Notes: generated by a model not told the origin, from the sequence alone. A stretch of 64,000 bases of DNA from Propionibacteriales bacterium (GCA_026392465.1 JAPLCA010000008.1:124001-188000); one strand, 5' to 3'. Shown: positions 7,256 to 16,297, counted from the stretch's first letter. Numbers and translations are program-made.

Positions 7256-9754
7256 TCAGCCGCGCAGCCGGGTCATCCGCGGGTCGACGATCGGCTCGGC
7301 GGTGACGGTCACCGGGTGCCGCACGCCGAGGTACTCGACGTCGAGGGCGGTGCCCACCGTCGACAGGTTGCTCGGCACCCACGCGTAGGCGATCGACGTC
7401 CCCGACGTGTAGCCCTGGTCGGCGCTGGTCACGTAGCCGACGACCGCGTCGCCGGAGCGCACCGGCTCGTGGCCGAGCAGCACCGTGCCGGGGTCGTCGA
7501 GGGTGAGGCACACGAGTCGCCGCGTGCTCGTGCGGGCGGCGAGCGCGGCGGCTCCCACCACGTCGCGTGCGCCGATCCGCACGGCGAACCCGAGACCGGC
7601 CTCGTCGGGCCCGTGCTCGCGGGTGACGTCGTGCCCCCACAGCCGGTAGCCCTTCTCCAGGCGCAGGCTCTCGAAGGCGCGGCGACCCGCGGCGACGATC
7701 CCGTGCTCGGCGCCGGCCTCCCACAGGACGTCCCACAGCCGGCCCCCGAACTCGGCCGGGGCGTAGAGCTCCCACCCGAGCTCCCCGACGTAGCTGAGCC
7801 GCATCGCGAGCACGGGGACGCCGGCGACGCGGAGGTGCTGTGCCGTGTAGTAGCGGAACGCCGCGTCGCTGACGTCGGTGTCGGTGAGCGAGGCCAGCAC
7901 GTCGCGCGAGCGCGGCCCCCACAGGCCGAGCCCGCAGTGCCCGGTGGTCACGTCGCTGACCTGCACGCCGCTGCCCTCGGGCAGGTGGGCCCGCAGCCAG
8001 TCCAGGTCGAGCGGACCGTTGACTCCCAGCTGGTACTCCTCCGGACCGAGCCGGGCCGCGGTCACGTCGGACAGCACCCCGCCGGACTCGTCGAGCAGCA
8101 GGCCGTAGACGACCTGCCCGACGGCGCGGTCGACGTCGCTGGTCAGCAGGCGGCGCAGGAAGGCGGTGGCGCCGGGGCCGCTGACCCGAGCACGGGGGAG
8201 CGGCGACATGTCGTGGAGCGCCACGCGCTCCCGGGTCGCGCGGGCCTCGGCCGCGGCGATCGGCGACCAGTGCCGCGCCGCCCACGCGTCACGGTCGTCC
8301 AGCCTCAGCGCGGGGTCGTCCGGGAGGGGCAGGTCGGCGTTCGCCTCGAACCACAGCGGCCGCTCCCAGCCCGACGCCTCGCCGAAGACGGCGCCCAGGG
8401 CGCGCTGCCGGTCGTGGAACGGCGGCGTCCGCAGGCCACGCATCCGCGCCGTCGACGCGCGCGGGTGCACGACGTCGTACACCTCGTCGTAGGCCTCGCT
8501 GGCCCGCTCGACCGTGTGCGCGTGGCTGACGACGGCCGGGTCGAAGCGGCGGAAGTCGAGCCCGTGCGTGTCGATGCCCGGGTCGCCCGTCGTCAGCCAG
8601 TCCGCGACGACCTGGGCCATGCCGGCCGACTGCGTCACCCAGATCGCCTGCGCGAGCCAGAGCCCCTCGACGCCCGGCACCGGGCCGAGCATCGGGCCGC
8701 CGTCGGGGGTGAAGGAGAAGATGCCGTTGAAGCTGCGGCCGACGTCGAGCGCGGCGTCGCGCAGCTCGGGCACGATCGTCTGCGCCTCCTTCCAGGTCGG
8801 CTCGTAGTCGTCGCGGGTGAACGGGTGCATGGCCGGGTGCACGCCGGTCGCGGCGAACTCGTCGGCGCTCGCGATCTGCGGGTCCTCGACCGGGAGCGGC
8901 CGGTGGTCGTAGGCGCCGATGGCGATCGTGGACCCCCACTCCCGCAGGTACATCCCGGCGTCCTGGTGGCGCAGCATGGGACGGACGACCTCCGTCGCCT
9001 CGTCGACGTGCGCGCGGCCGGCCAGCGGCTCGCTCCACCCGAAGCCGTGAGCCATCGGCATCATGGGCAGCTCGAAGCCGAGCAGGTCGCGCGCCAGGCC
9101 CGGCCCCCAGAGGCCGGCGGCGCTGACGACGACGTCGGCGCCGACGACCTCCGGCTCCGCGTCGGGCGCGGCAGGGACCGGCAGGACCTCGACCCCGGTG
9201 ACGCGCCCGCCCTTCGTCCGCAGCCCGACCACCCGCGTGAGCGGACGGATGGTGGCGCCCGCGGCCTCGGCGCGGCGGGCCTGCCACTGCACGGCCCGCA
9301 CACCCTTCACGACGGCGTCGGTGGGCGTGTGCAGCCCGCCGAGCACGGTGTCCGGGTCGAGCCCGGGCCACAGGGCGGCGCACTCGTCGGGTCCCACGAG
9401 TGAGGCCTCCACGCCCCAGGACGCCGCGAACCCGAGCCGCCGACGCAGCTCGCGCAGCCGGTCAGGGGTGCGCGCGATCTCCAGGCCGCCGACCCGCTTG
9501 CTCACCCAGGCGCCGTCGACGTCGAGCCCGTCGAGCTTGTCGAGCGTGCGCTGGGCCAGCAGGCTCATGACGCGGCTGCCGTTGGTCTGGAACACGAATC
9601 CGGGCGCGTGCGAGCTCGAGCCGCCCGTCTCGTAGAGCGGGCCCTGGTCGAGGACGGTCACCCGGCGCAGACCGCGCAGGGTCAGCTCGTCGGCGAGGGC
9701 GGCGCCGACGACGCCGAGACCGATGACGACGACGCGCGGCTGGGGGTAGGGCAC
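7256..9754 (-). CDS. GcvT-fused FAD dehydrogenase (dimethylglycine/sarcosine dehydrogenase family)
   Basis: 832 aa. An N-terminal DAO-type FAD domain carries VVVIGLGVVGAALADEL and SSSHAPG, where His49 sits at the position of covalent FAD attachment in dimethylglycine oxidase. It is followed by the FAO_M linker and a C-terminal GCV_T/GCV_T_C folate-binding half (LSYVGELGWELYAP, RAFESLRLEKGYRLWG). The family oxidises dimethylglycine or sarcosine and passes the C1 unit to tetrahydrofolate. The GTG start at 9754 has GGGAG upstream. A 17-bp palindromic operator lies 15 bp before the start, and an IclR gene is next. It is the first gene of an operon with the sarcosine-oxidase-type gene. Confidence 0.9.
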   Translation of the reverse strand: MPYPQPRVVVIGLGVVGAALADELTLRGLRRVTVLDQGPLYETGGSSSHAPGFVFQTNGSRVMSLLAQRTLDKLDGLDVDGAWVSKRVGGLEIARTPDRLRELRRRLGFAASWGVEASLVGPDECAALWPGLDPDTVLGGLHTPTDAVVKGVRAVQWQARRAEAAGATIRPLTRVVGLRTKGGRVTGVEVLPVPAAPDAEPEVVGADVVVSAAGLWGPGLARDLLGFELPMMPMAHGFGWSEPLAGRAHVDEATEVVRPMLRHQDAGMYLREWGSTIAIGAYDHRPLPVEDPQIASADEFAATGVHPAMHPFTRDDYEPTWKEAQTIVPELRDAALDVGRSFNGIFSFTPDGGPMLGPVPGVEGLWLAQAIWVTQSAGMAQVVADWLTTGDPGIDTHGLDFRRFDPAVVSHAHTVERASEAYDEVYDVVHPRASTARMRGLRTPPFHDRQRALGAVFGEASGWERPLWFEANADLPLPDDPALRLDDRDAWAARHWSPIAAAEARATRERVALHDMSPLPRARVSGPGATAFLRRLLTSDVDRAVGQVVYGLLLDESGGVLSDVTAARLGPEEYQLGVNGPLDLDWLRAHLPEGSGVQVSDVTTGHCGLGLWGPRSRDVLASLTDTDVSDAAFRYYTAQHLRVAGVPVLAMRLSYVGELGWELYAPAEFGGRLWDVLWEAGAEHGIVAAGRRAFESLRLEKGYRLWGHDVTREHGPDEAGLGFAVRIGARDVVGAAALAARTSTRRLVCLTLDDPGTVLLGHEPVRSGDAVVGYVTSADQGYTSGTSIAYAWVPSNLSTVGTALDVEYLGVRHPVTVTAEPIVDPRMTRLRG

Positions 9755-9768
9755 CCGAGCTCCCCTCT

Positions 9769-9785
9769 GTTGCGTTCAACGCAAC
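9769..9785. promoter_or_regulatory. Candidate IclR operator, copy 1
   Basis: GTTGCGTTCAACGCAAC is a perfect 17-bp palindrome (8-bp arms around one base) just upstream of the dehydrogenase GTG. GTTGC-N7-GCAAC recurs on the other side of the IclR gene at 10797. A further partial ACGCAACGAG follows at 9799. Confidence 0.7.
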
Positions 9786-9872
9786 AATGATCTGCAGGAC
9801 GCAACGAGCGTAGGACGGCTCACGCGTCGGGAGCAATGACGCCGGGCAGGTTTCACCTGTCCGTAACAGGGA

Positions 9873-10673
9873 TCAGTCGGCAGGTGCGGCCGGACGGTGG
9901 GCCGGACGCACGGTCCCCCAGCGCAGTCCCAGCTCCTCGGCGCCGTCGGCGAGGACGGCGGCGAGGTCGGCGAAGCCGGACGTCGGCATGCGGAAGTCCG
10001 GGGCGGTCACGGACAGGGCGGCCACGACCCGTCCGTCGACCCCGCGCACGGGGACGGCGACGGCGCAGGTGCCCGCCTCCCACTCGGCGTCGGCGCTGGC
10101 CCAGCCTCGGCGACGGACGCGGTCGAGCTCCTCCAGGAGGTCGTCCGGACGCGTGATGGTGCGGTCGGTGTAGCCCGCGAGCTCGGACTCGAGGACCCGC
10201 TGCAGCAGGGCGTCGCCCGCGTGGGCCAGGAGCACCTTGCCCGTCGACGTCGCGTGCAGCGGGGTCCGCTGGCCGACGTACTGGCGGGTGACCGCCACCA
10301 TCTGCGTGCCCATGGCCTGCGTGATGTTGACGGCGGAGACGTCGTCGAGGATCGCCACGTTCGTCGTCTCGTCGAGCCGGCGCGCCATGGCCTCGCACGC
10401 CTGCTGGGCGTCGCGCGCGAGGTCGATCCGCGCGCTCACGGCACCGGCGAGGCGCAGGACGCCGAGCCCCAGGCGGTACGCGCCGCGGTGCTCCACCTGC
10501 TCCACGAGGTGGCGGGCCTCGAGCGTCGCCAGCAGCCGGAAGGCGGTCGAGCGGTGCACGTCGAGCGCGCGGGACAGCTCGCTCACGCCGACGGTGCCCC
10601 CGTCGGCGAGCAGCTCGAGGATCGCGGCAGCGCGATCGACGGACTGGACGAGGCCGGCATCGGTGTCGTTCAC
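9873..10673 (-). CDS. IclR family transcriptional regulator
   Basis: 266 aa. The N-terminal winged helix-turn-helix is SVDRAAAILELLADGG ... VSELSRALDVHRSTAFRLLATLEARHLVE; the C-terminal IclR effector domain includes LHATSTGKVLLA and AVPVRGVDGRVVAALSVTAP. GTG 10673 follows GGAAGGA by a good distance; the track ORF that runs to 12197 is a read-through artefact. The gene sits between two catabolic transcription units, and both flanking spacers hold GTTGC-N7-GCAAC. It probably controls the betaine block, with betaine or an intermediate as effector. Confidence 0.92.
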   Translation of the reverse strand: MNDTDAGLVQSVDRAAAILELLADGGTVGVSELSRALDVHRSTAFRLLATLEARHLVEQVEHRGAYRLGLGVLRLAGAVSARIDLARDAQQACEAMARRLDETTNVAILDDVSAVNITQAMGTQMVAVTRQYVGQRTPLHATSTGKVLLAHAGDALLQRVLESELAGYTDRTITRPDDLLEELDRVRRRGWASADAEWEAGTCAVAVPVRGVDGRVVAALSVTAPDFRMPTSGFADLAAVLADGAEELGLRWGTVRPAHRPAAPAD

Positions 10674-10796
10674 GGCGGTCCTTCCGGTCGGGGCGGGCGG
10701 CTGTATTTCCGGCACGTGAAATGTTCGCCGACCGGCGCCTCGGCCCTTGACGCGGGGCGCGGCCGGTCTGCACCGTGTTGTGTATACAGAACGTGC

Positions 10797-10813
10797 GTTG
10801 CGCAAGAAGCAAC
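10797..10813. promoter_or_regulatory. Candidate IclR operator, copy 2
   Basis: GTTGCGCAAGAAGCAAC has the same 17-bp GTTGC-N7-GCAAC architecture as the site at 9769. It lies 29 bp before the Rieske ferredoxin start. A TGTATACA palindrome at 10781 lies just upstream and may be another half of the control region. Confidence 0.65.
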
Positions 10814-10842
10814 ATACACGATCCACCGAGGGAAGGGGAGCG

Positions 10843-11187
10843 ATGCTCCGGGTCTGCGCCATGACCGACCTCGTGCCCGGCGAGGGCCTGCGGATCGACA
10901 CCGTGGTGCCGCCCATCGCCGTCTTCCTCACCGAGGAGGGCACGGTCCACGCCATCGACGACACGTGCACCCACCAGGACGCGTCCCTCGCGGCCGGCTG
11001 GGTCGAGGACTGCCGGGTCGAGTGCCCGCTGCACGCCAGCACCTTCTCGCTGCTCACCGGCGACGTCGACGCGCAACCGGCCAAGAAGCCGGTCCGCGTG
11101 CACGCCGCGGAGGTGCGCGACGGCGAGGTGTGGGTCCGCCTGAGCACCGCCGCGCCGAACCTCCCGCCTGGGGTGACGTTCGCATGA
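10843..11187 (+). CDS. Rieske [2Fe-2S] ferredoxin, oxygenase component
   Basis: 114 aa with one Rieske motif: CTHQDASL followed by CPLHAS, the C-X-H...C-X2-H ligand set. Small soluble Rieske ferredoxins of this type shuttle electrons from a flavoprotein reductase to a terminal oxygenase. ATG 10843 follows GAAGGGGAG; the track ORF starts too early, inside the operator. The stop overlaps the reductase ATG (ATGA). It is the first gene of a three-gene oxygenase operon. Confidence 0.9.
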   Translation: MLRVCAMTDLVPGEGLRIDTVVPPIAVFLTEEGTVHAIDDTCTHQDASLAAGWVEDCRVECPLHASTFSLLTGDVDAQPAKKPVRVHAAEVRDGEVWVRLSTAAPNLPPGVTFA

Positions 11188-12413
11188 GCGACGTCGTCGT
11201 GGTCGGCGCCGGCCTGGCCGGCTTCCATACCGCCGCCGCGCTGCGCCGGCTCGGCCACCAGGGTGGCCTCACGGTGCTCGGCGCCGAGGAGCACGCCCCG
11301 TACGACCGCCCGCCGCTCTCCAAGGCCTTCCTCGGCGGCAGCCTGACCGCCGCCGACCTGGCCCTGGACGACCCCGACGCACCGCTCGACGTCGTGTGGG
11401 AGCGCGGCGTCCGTGTCGTCGGCCTCCAGGCGGGTGCCGCCGGTGCGCCGCACCGCGTGCTCCTCGCCGACGGCACCGACCGTCGCGCCGAGCACGTCGT
11501 CGTCGCCACGGGTGCCGACGCGGTCCGGCTCGGCGACCACATGCCCGGCGCGCACGTCCTGCGCACGATCGAGGACGCCGAACGGCTGCGCGCCGAGCGG
11601 CTCGCCGGGGCGCGGGTCGTCGTGGTCGGCGACGGCTTCGTCGCGCTGGAGGCCGCGTCGACCGTCGTGGAGCTCGGTGCGGCGTCGGTCGTGGTGGCGG
11701 GCCCTGAGGAGCGGCCGCTCGAACGCCGGTACGGACCGGAGCTCGCCGCGTCGCTGCTCGCACTGCATGCCCGGCGCGGTGTCGTGTGTCGGGGCGGCGC
11801 CCGGGCCGTCGCCGTCACGTCGGGGGCCGACGGTCGGGCCGCCGGCGTCATGCTGGCCGACGGCACGCACCTCGACGCCGACGTGGTGGTCGTCGGCATC
11901 GGTGCCCGGCCCGCGACGGCCTGGCTCGCCGGGTCGGCCGTCGTGCGCGACGCGACCGGGCACGTCGACTGCGACGCCCGCGGCGCGACGTCGGTCCCGG
12001 GGGTCTGGGCCGTCGGCGACTGCGCGCGCTGGAACGACGAGGTGCGCGGGCCGATGCGCTGCGCCGGCCACTGGCAGGACGCGCTCGACCACGCGGCCAC
12101 CGTCGCCGCTGCGCTCGTCGGCGCTCCCGCGCCGGCCGTCACCGAGCCGTACTGCTGGTCCGAGCAGCACGGCGTGATGGTCCAGGTGGCGGGCCACCTC
12201 GCCGGAGGCGAGCGGGCGACGGTGCTCGACGGCTCGGTCGACGGTGCGGACCTGCTGCTGCGCTACGACCGCGACGGCGAGGAGGTGGCCGTGCTCGGCA
12301 TGAACCGTCCGCGCGAGGTCACCCGCTGGCGCCGCTCCCGCCGCCCCCGTCCGGTCCCGACACCGCTCGTGGCGGCCGAGTCCGGCCCCACCCGATCCCT
12401 GGAGGACGCATGA
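11184..12413 (+). CDS. FAD/NAD(P)H ferredoxin reductase of Rieske oxygenase system
   Basis: 409 aa. Two Rossmann folds are visible: VVVVGAGLAGFHTAAALRRLG at the N-terminus for FAD, and ARVVVVGDGFVALEAAS in the middle for NAD(P)H. VWAVGDCARW is the conserved FAD motif of BphA4-like reductases, and a reductase C-terminal domain follows. It should pass electrons from NADH to the Rieske ferredoxin encoded just before. ATG 11184 overlaps the preceding stop; its own stop overlaps the oxygenase ATG. The 774-aa minus-strand shadow ORF over this gene is not real. Confidence 0.92.
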   Translation: MSDVVVVGAGLAGFHTAAALRRLGHQGGLTVLGAEEHAPYDRPPLSKAFLGGSLTAADLALDDPDAPLDVVWERGVRVVGLQAGAAGAPHRVLLADGTDRRAEHVVVATGADAVRLGDHMPGAHVLRTIEDAERLRAERLAGARVVVVGDGFVALEAASTVVELGAASVVVAGPEERPLERRYGPELAASLLALHARRGVVCRGGARAVAVTSGADGRAAGVMLADGTHLDADVVVVGIGARPATAWLAGSAVVRDATGHVDCDARGATSVPGVWAVGDCARWNDEVRGPMRCAGHWQDALDHAATVAAALVGAPAPAVTEPYCWSEQHGVMVQVAGHLAGGERATVLDGSVDGADLLLRYDRDGEEVAVLGMNRPREVTRWRRSRRPRPVPTPLVAAESGPTRSLEDA

Positions 12414-13546
12414 TCATCGACCAGCTCGACGCACCGCTGGAGGGCTCCCTGCGTCCGACGCTGCCCGGCCGGGTGTACACCGACCCCGAGCAGTTCGCCG
12501 CCGAGCAGGCCCAGATCTTCGAGCAGACGTGGTTCTGCGCCGTGGCGAGCTCCGACGTGGAGCGCGCGGGCGACTGGCGCACCGTCGAGATCGGCCGCGA
12601 GCGGCTGATCGTCTCCCGCAACCGACGCGGCGAGGCCCGGGCCTTCTTCAACGTCTGCCGGCACCGCGGCATGCAGGTCTGCACCGAGGAGTCCGGGTCG
12701 AGCCGGTCCTTCCAGTGCGGCTACCACGCCTGGACCTACGACCTCGACGGCGCGCTGGTCGCCGCGCCCAACTTGACGTCGATGCCCGACGTCGACCGGG
12801 CCACCTACAGCCTGCGGCGCGCGCACGTGCGCGAGTGGCTCGGCTACGTGTGGATCTGTCTGGCCGACGAGCCGCCGTCGTTCGAGGAGACCGTGCACGG
12901 CGAGGTCGTCACCCGGCTCGGGGAGCTGCACCACCTCGACAACTACGGCGTCGAGGGCCTCCAGGTCGCGCACCGCATCCGCTACGACGTGGCCGCCAAC
13001 TGGAAGCTCGTCGTCGAGAACTTCCAGGAGTGCTACCACTGCGCCACGATCCACCCCGAGCTCACCGAGGTGCTGCCGGAGTTCGCGGACGGGTGGGCGT
13101 CGCAGAGCGGCGTCAACCACGGCGCCCTGTTCGCGCCGGAGGTCGAGGGGTTCACCATCGACGGGTCGGCCGGCGCGCCGGCGATCCCCGAGATCGCCCC
13201 GGACCAGGACCGCCGCTACTACGCCATCACGATCCGGCCGAACGTGTTCGTCAACCTCGTCCCGGACCACGTGATCGTGCACCGCATGTTCCCGGTGGCC
13301 GCCGACCGGACGATCATCGAGTGCGACTGGCTGTTCCTGCCGGAGGTGGTGGCCGCGGGCACCGACGTCAGCAAGCAGGTGGAGCTGTTCGACCGCGTCA
13401 ACCGCCAGGACTTCGACGCGTGCGAGAAGACGCAGCCCACGATGAGCTCGCGGCACTACGTCGACGGCGGCGTGCTGGTCCCCGCCGAGCACCACATCGG
13501 CGTGTTCCACGACTGGGTCGCGGACCTGACCGGCCTGCAGCGCTGA
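12410..13546 (+). CDS. Rieske non-haem iron oxygenase, probable glycine betaine monooxygenase
   Basis: 378 aa. The Rieske centre is CRHRGMQVC ... CGYHAWTYDLDG (about residues 83-112). The mononuclear iron site is in VENFQECYHCATIHPEL near residue 203-217. Length and the YHxxxxHPEL arrangement fit the betaine/choline/stachydrine group (GbcA, BmoA, Stc2) rather than aromatic dioxygenase alpha subunits, and no beta subunit is present. With dimethylglycine and sarcosine enzymes in the adjoining operon, demethylation of glycine betaine to dimethylglycine plus formaldehyde is the best reading. Proline betaine or carnitine remain possible. ATG 12410 is preceded by GGAGGA and overlaps the reductase stop. 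Confidence 0.85.
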   Translation: MIIDQLDAPLEGSLRPTLPGRVYTDPEQFAAEQAQIFEQTWFCAVASSDVERAGDWRTVEIGRERLIVSRNRRGEARAFFNVCRHRGMQVCTEESGSSRSFQCGYHAWTYDLDGALVAAPNLTSMPDVDRATYSLRRAHVREWLGYVWICLADEPPSFEETVHGEVVTRLGELHHLDNYGVEGLQVAHRIRYDVAANWKLVVENFQECYHCATIHPELTEVLPEFADGWASQSGVNHGALFAPEVEGFTIDGSAGAPAIPEIAPDQDRRYYAITIRPNVFVNLVPDHVIVHRMFPVAADRTIIECDWLFLPEVVAAGTDVSKQVELFDRVNRQDFDACEKTQPTMSSRHYVDGGVLVPAEHHIGVFHDWVADLTGLQR

Positions 13547-13564
13547 GGGCCGGGGTCGGTCCGC

Positions 13565-14491
13565 TCAGACCTCGAAGGTGACGCCGGTCGCCTGCTCCGT
13601 CGCCGACCACAGGTCGCGGGCGAGCTGCTCGTCACGCGCCCAGCGCGTCATGCCCGCGATCACGGGGGCGCCGCGGGTGCCACCCAGCGACGCCGGACCG
13701 ACGTACTCGCCGCCGGTGAACGTCGGGTCGGTCGCGGCCCGCAGGCTCGGCAGCGCCCCGGCGGCAGCCGACTGGCTCGCCAGCGCCGACACCTGCTGCA
13801 CGACCGTGCCGAGGAACGGGTTGCCCATCGCCACGCCCGTCTTCTGCAGCTCGGTGCGTGCGAGGCCCGGGTGCGCGGCCGTGCTGAGGACGGCCTTCCC
13901 GCCGGCCTTCAGGCGGCGGTCGAGCTCGAGCGCGAACGACAGGTTGGCCAGCTTGGACTCCGCGTACGAGACCCAGCGGCGGTAGCGGCGCGGCGAGCCC
14001 TCCGGGGTCAGCGAGCGCAGGTCGATGCCCTTGGCCTGCAGGTGCGCCAGCGACGACACCGACACGACGCGGGCGTCGTCGGCGAGCAGCGGCCACACCT
14101 GCGCGGTCCAGGCGAAGTGGCCGACGTGGTTGGTGCCGATCTGCAGCTCGAAGCCGTCGACGGTCGTGCTGTACGGCGGGATCATGATGCCGGCGTTGTT
14201 GACCAGCACGTCGACCCGGTCGTGCCGCGAGCCCAGCTCCTCGGCCGCGCGTCGGACGTCGGCGAGGTCGGCCAGGTCGAGCGACAGCACCTCGACGTCG
14301 ACCTCCGGCAGCTCCTCGCGCAGCCGGGCGAGCGTGTCCTCGGCCTTCTGCGGGTTGCGTGCGGTGACCGTCAGTCCCGCGCCGGCTCGTCCCAGCTCGA
14401 GGGCGGTGTGGAAGCCGAGGCCCCCGGTGACGCCGGTGACGACCGCGCGCTTCCCGCTCAGGTCGGGGATGTCCTGCGTGCTCCAGCTCAT
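13565..14491 (-). CDS. SDR family oxidoreductase (retinol dehydrogenase-like)
   Basis: 308 aa. Cofactor loop VVTGVTGGLGFHTA, NNAGIM, active-site YAESK and PGLARTEL are all in place, as in the retinol dehydrogenase/protochlorophyllide reductase-like SDR group. The substrate is unknown. ATG 14491 gives the normal length; the track start at 14782 reads through intergenic repeats. It converges on the Rieske operon with an 18-bp gap and shows no clear functional link to it. Confidence 0.87.
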   Translation of the reverse strand: MSWSTQDIPDLSGKRAVVTGVTGGLGFHTALELGRAGAGLTVTARNPQKAEDTLARLREELPEVDVEVLSLDLADLADVRRAAEELGSRHDRVDVLVNNAGIMIPPYSTTVDGFELQIGTNHVGHFAWTAQVWPLLADDARVVSVSSLAHLQAKGIDLRSLTPEGSPRRYRRWVSYAESKLANLSFALELDRRLKAGGKAVLSTAAHPGLARTELQKTGVAMGNPFLGTVVQQVSALASQSAAAGALPSLRAATDPTFTGGEYVGPASLGGTRGAPVIAGMTRWARDEQLARDLWSATEQATGVTFEV

Positions 14492-14559
14492 GGGACGAAC
14501 CGTAGCCGCCCCACCCCCGCCCCGCCGGACGATCTCGCTGCTCGAGTAGCGACCGCCAC

Positions 14560-14965
14560 CGCTGGTCGAGTAGTCGGGCCAGGCGAGGAACGAGCCTGAG
14601 CCCGACGTATCGAGACCACTCTGAGCGGTCGCTGGGGGTTGACCCGCGCTGGGCCGTTGCCGGGTGGTCTCGATACGCAGGGACCTCGCAAGCTCGTCCC
14701 TGCTACTCGACCAGCGGAGGGTCTCGCTGGTCGAGTAGTCGACGCCGCGACGGAGGAGCGGGCGGCGACGTATCGAGACCACTCTGGGCCGTCGCTGGGG
14801 GTTGGCTCGCGCTGAGCCGTTGCCGGGTGGTCTCGATACGCGGCACGGAGCTCCTTCGTCGCCCGTGCCGCTACTCGACCAGCAGAACCCTCCGCTGGTC
14901 GAGTAGTCGGGCCGGGCGAGGGACGAGCCCGGGGCCGACGTATCGAGACCACTCCACGCCGACGC
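14560..14965. repeat. Nested inverted-repeat family, two full units and one half unit
   Basis: This fills the roughly 495-bp spacer 14492-14986, in which I see no gene. Each unit of about 155 bp runs CGCTGGTCGAGTAG, a variable arm, CGTATCGAGACCACTC, a conserved core around GTCGCTGGGGGTTG, GTGGTCTCGATACG, a second variable arm and CTACTCGACCAGCG. Full units are 14560-14716 and 14725-14884; 14893-14965 is a half unit. Variable arms are themselves hairpins (for example CAGGGAC...GTCCCTG). The same family is at 48211-48498. No transposase is linked; a non-autonomous element or structured spacer is likely. Confidence 0.85.
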
Positions 14966-14986
14966 TGGGGGGCGGGGCGACGAGGG

Positions 14987-15781
14987 TCAGAAGGTGACGG
15001 CCATCTGCTCGAGGACGCGGTGGGCGAGGTCGGTGTCGCCGCCCACCGCGACGTCGACCGCACCGGGGCGGCGACGTCCCGCGGCCAGCACGGCGAAGGC
15101 GTCGGACGTCAGCGTCAGGGTCGCGGTGGGGGAGTCGGGCACGCCGGGGCGGGCGCGGCCGTCGTCGCCGACCGTCGCGCCGACCTGCAGGACGATCGGA
15201 CCGGTGAGGTCCCACAGCACCGACGTGCCTGCCGTGGCGCCGACCTTCTTGCCCAGCACGAACGGCATGGCCGCGGCGAAGGTGTGGGTGGTGACGTGGG
15301 CACCCGCCGAGTCGAGGTTGCCCGGCCGGTCGACCGCGCGGCGCACGTCCTGCTCGTGGCACCAGACGTCGACGGTGCGGTTGCGCAGCATCGTCTCCCA
15401 CGTCCAGCCGACCCCGGCGGGCGTGTGCTCGGCGCGGGCGGTGGGGTCGTCCGGCAGCGCGTCGCCGAGCCGCGCGGCCCGGGTGTCCACGCTGCGCCGC
15501 AGCTCGTCGAGGACCTGCTCGCGCGTGAGCCCGCGCCGCGCCTCGACGCCGGCCTCCGTGTACAGCGACGCGATGCCGCCGGCCGAGGCCGTGGTGGGTG
15601 CCGCGTCGACCACGTGGCCTGCGGTGACGGCCTCGAGGTGCGCCAGGTGGGCGGCGACATCGGCGACGGTCCAGCCCGGCAGGTCGGTGGGCGTGGCCCA
15701 CGCGGCGTCGTCGAGCTCCTCGAGCAGGGCGATCGTGTCGCGGACGCTGGCCAGCCAGGCGTCGACGTAGGTCTGCAGCAT
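14987..15781 (-). CDS. Maleylpyruvate isomerase-like, mycothiol-dependent (DinB-fold) protein
   Basis: 264 aa. The N-terminal DLPGWTVADVAAHLAHLEAV stretch is the MDMPI_N/DinB-like helical bundle signature, with the metal-binding His at AAHLAH. Members in actinobacteria are probable mycothiol S-transferases or isomerases; the substrate is unknown here. Its ATG follows the stop of the upstream gene directly, with GGAGG overlapping that stop, so the two are translationally coupled. Confidence 0.8.
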   Translation of the reverse strand: MLQTYVDAWLASVRDTIALLEELDDAAWATPTDLPGWTVADVAAHLAHLEAVTAGHVVDAAPTTASAGGIASLYTEAGVEARRGLTREQVLDELRRSVDTRAARLGDALPDDPTARAEHTPAGVGWTWETMLRNRTVDVWCHEQDVRRAVDRPGNLDSAGAHVTTHTFAAAMPFVLGKKVGATAGTSVLWDLTGPIVLQVGATVGDDGRARPGVPDSPTATLTLTSDAFAVLAAGRRRPGAVDVAVGGDTDLAHRVLEQMAVTF

Positions 15782-16297
15782 TCAGTCCTCCAGGGTGCGC
15801 TTGCGTCGGGTCCACCAGGTCGCCACGGCGAGCGCGACGGCGACGGCGGCGGCGATCCAGGCGATGCCCGCGCCGTTGCGGGTGCGGTCGAGGAAGCCGT
15901 CGGCGACGGCCACGCGGTAGGTCGCGGCGTCGGCGGCGCGGTCCTTCGGCGTGCAGCGGACCGCGACCTGGTCCGATCCCTCGCGCTCGAAGGCGATGAG
16001 GTACCAGGTCGAGCCGTCCTGCGGCACGCGCAGGTCGATCGGTGCGTCCTCGAGCGTCACGGGCTTGGCGCCCTTGGCGGGCCCGGTGGCGGTGCAGGTG
16101 ACATCACGCTCGGGCTGGCGGACGTCGGTGAAGACGGCGAGCGAGGCGCCCCGGGCGTCGACCCGCTCGGTGAGGTTCTGCAGCGTCGCGTCGCGGACGT
16201 GGTCCCACGCGCCGGCTGCGACGACGGCCGAGGCCATCCACCCGCCGATGGCGAGCAGGAACGCCGCGAGGTACCACAGCGGGCTGGACAGACGCAC
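15782..16297 (-). CDS. Hypothetical two-TM membrane protein
   Basis: About 171 aa from the GTG at 16297; an alternative GTG at 16315 would add six residues. The N-terminal segment LWYLAAFLLAIGGWMASAVVAA and the C-terminal IAWIAAAVAVALAVATWW are membrane spans flanking a roughly 100-residue extracytoplasmic region. The tail RRKRTLED is basic. I do not recognise the family. It is cotranscribed with the maleylpyruvate isomerase-like gene that begins at its stop codon. Confidence 0.65.
   Translation of the reverse strand: MRLSSPLWYLAAFLLAIGGWMASAVVAAGAWDHVRDATLQNLTERVDARGASLAVFTDVRQPERDVTCTATGPAKGAKPVTLEDAPIDLRVPQDGSTWYLIAFEREGSDQVAVRCTPKDRAADAATYRVAVADGFLDRTRNGAGIAWIAAAVAVALAVATWWTRRKRTLED

Noticed and set aside
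6113-9403. 1096-aa plus-strand ORF
   Set aside because: Opposite the sarcosine oxidase and dimethylglycine dehydrogenase genes, which carry all expected motifs; typical high-GC antisense frame.
14492-14986. CRISPR-like array from the repeated blocks
   Set aside because: Repeats are long nested inverted repeats with unequal spacing; no uniform spacer length and no cas genes.
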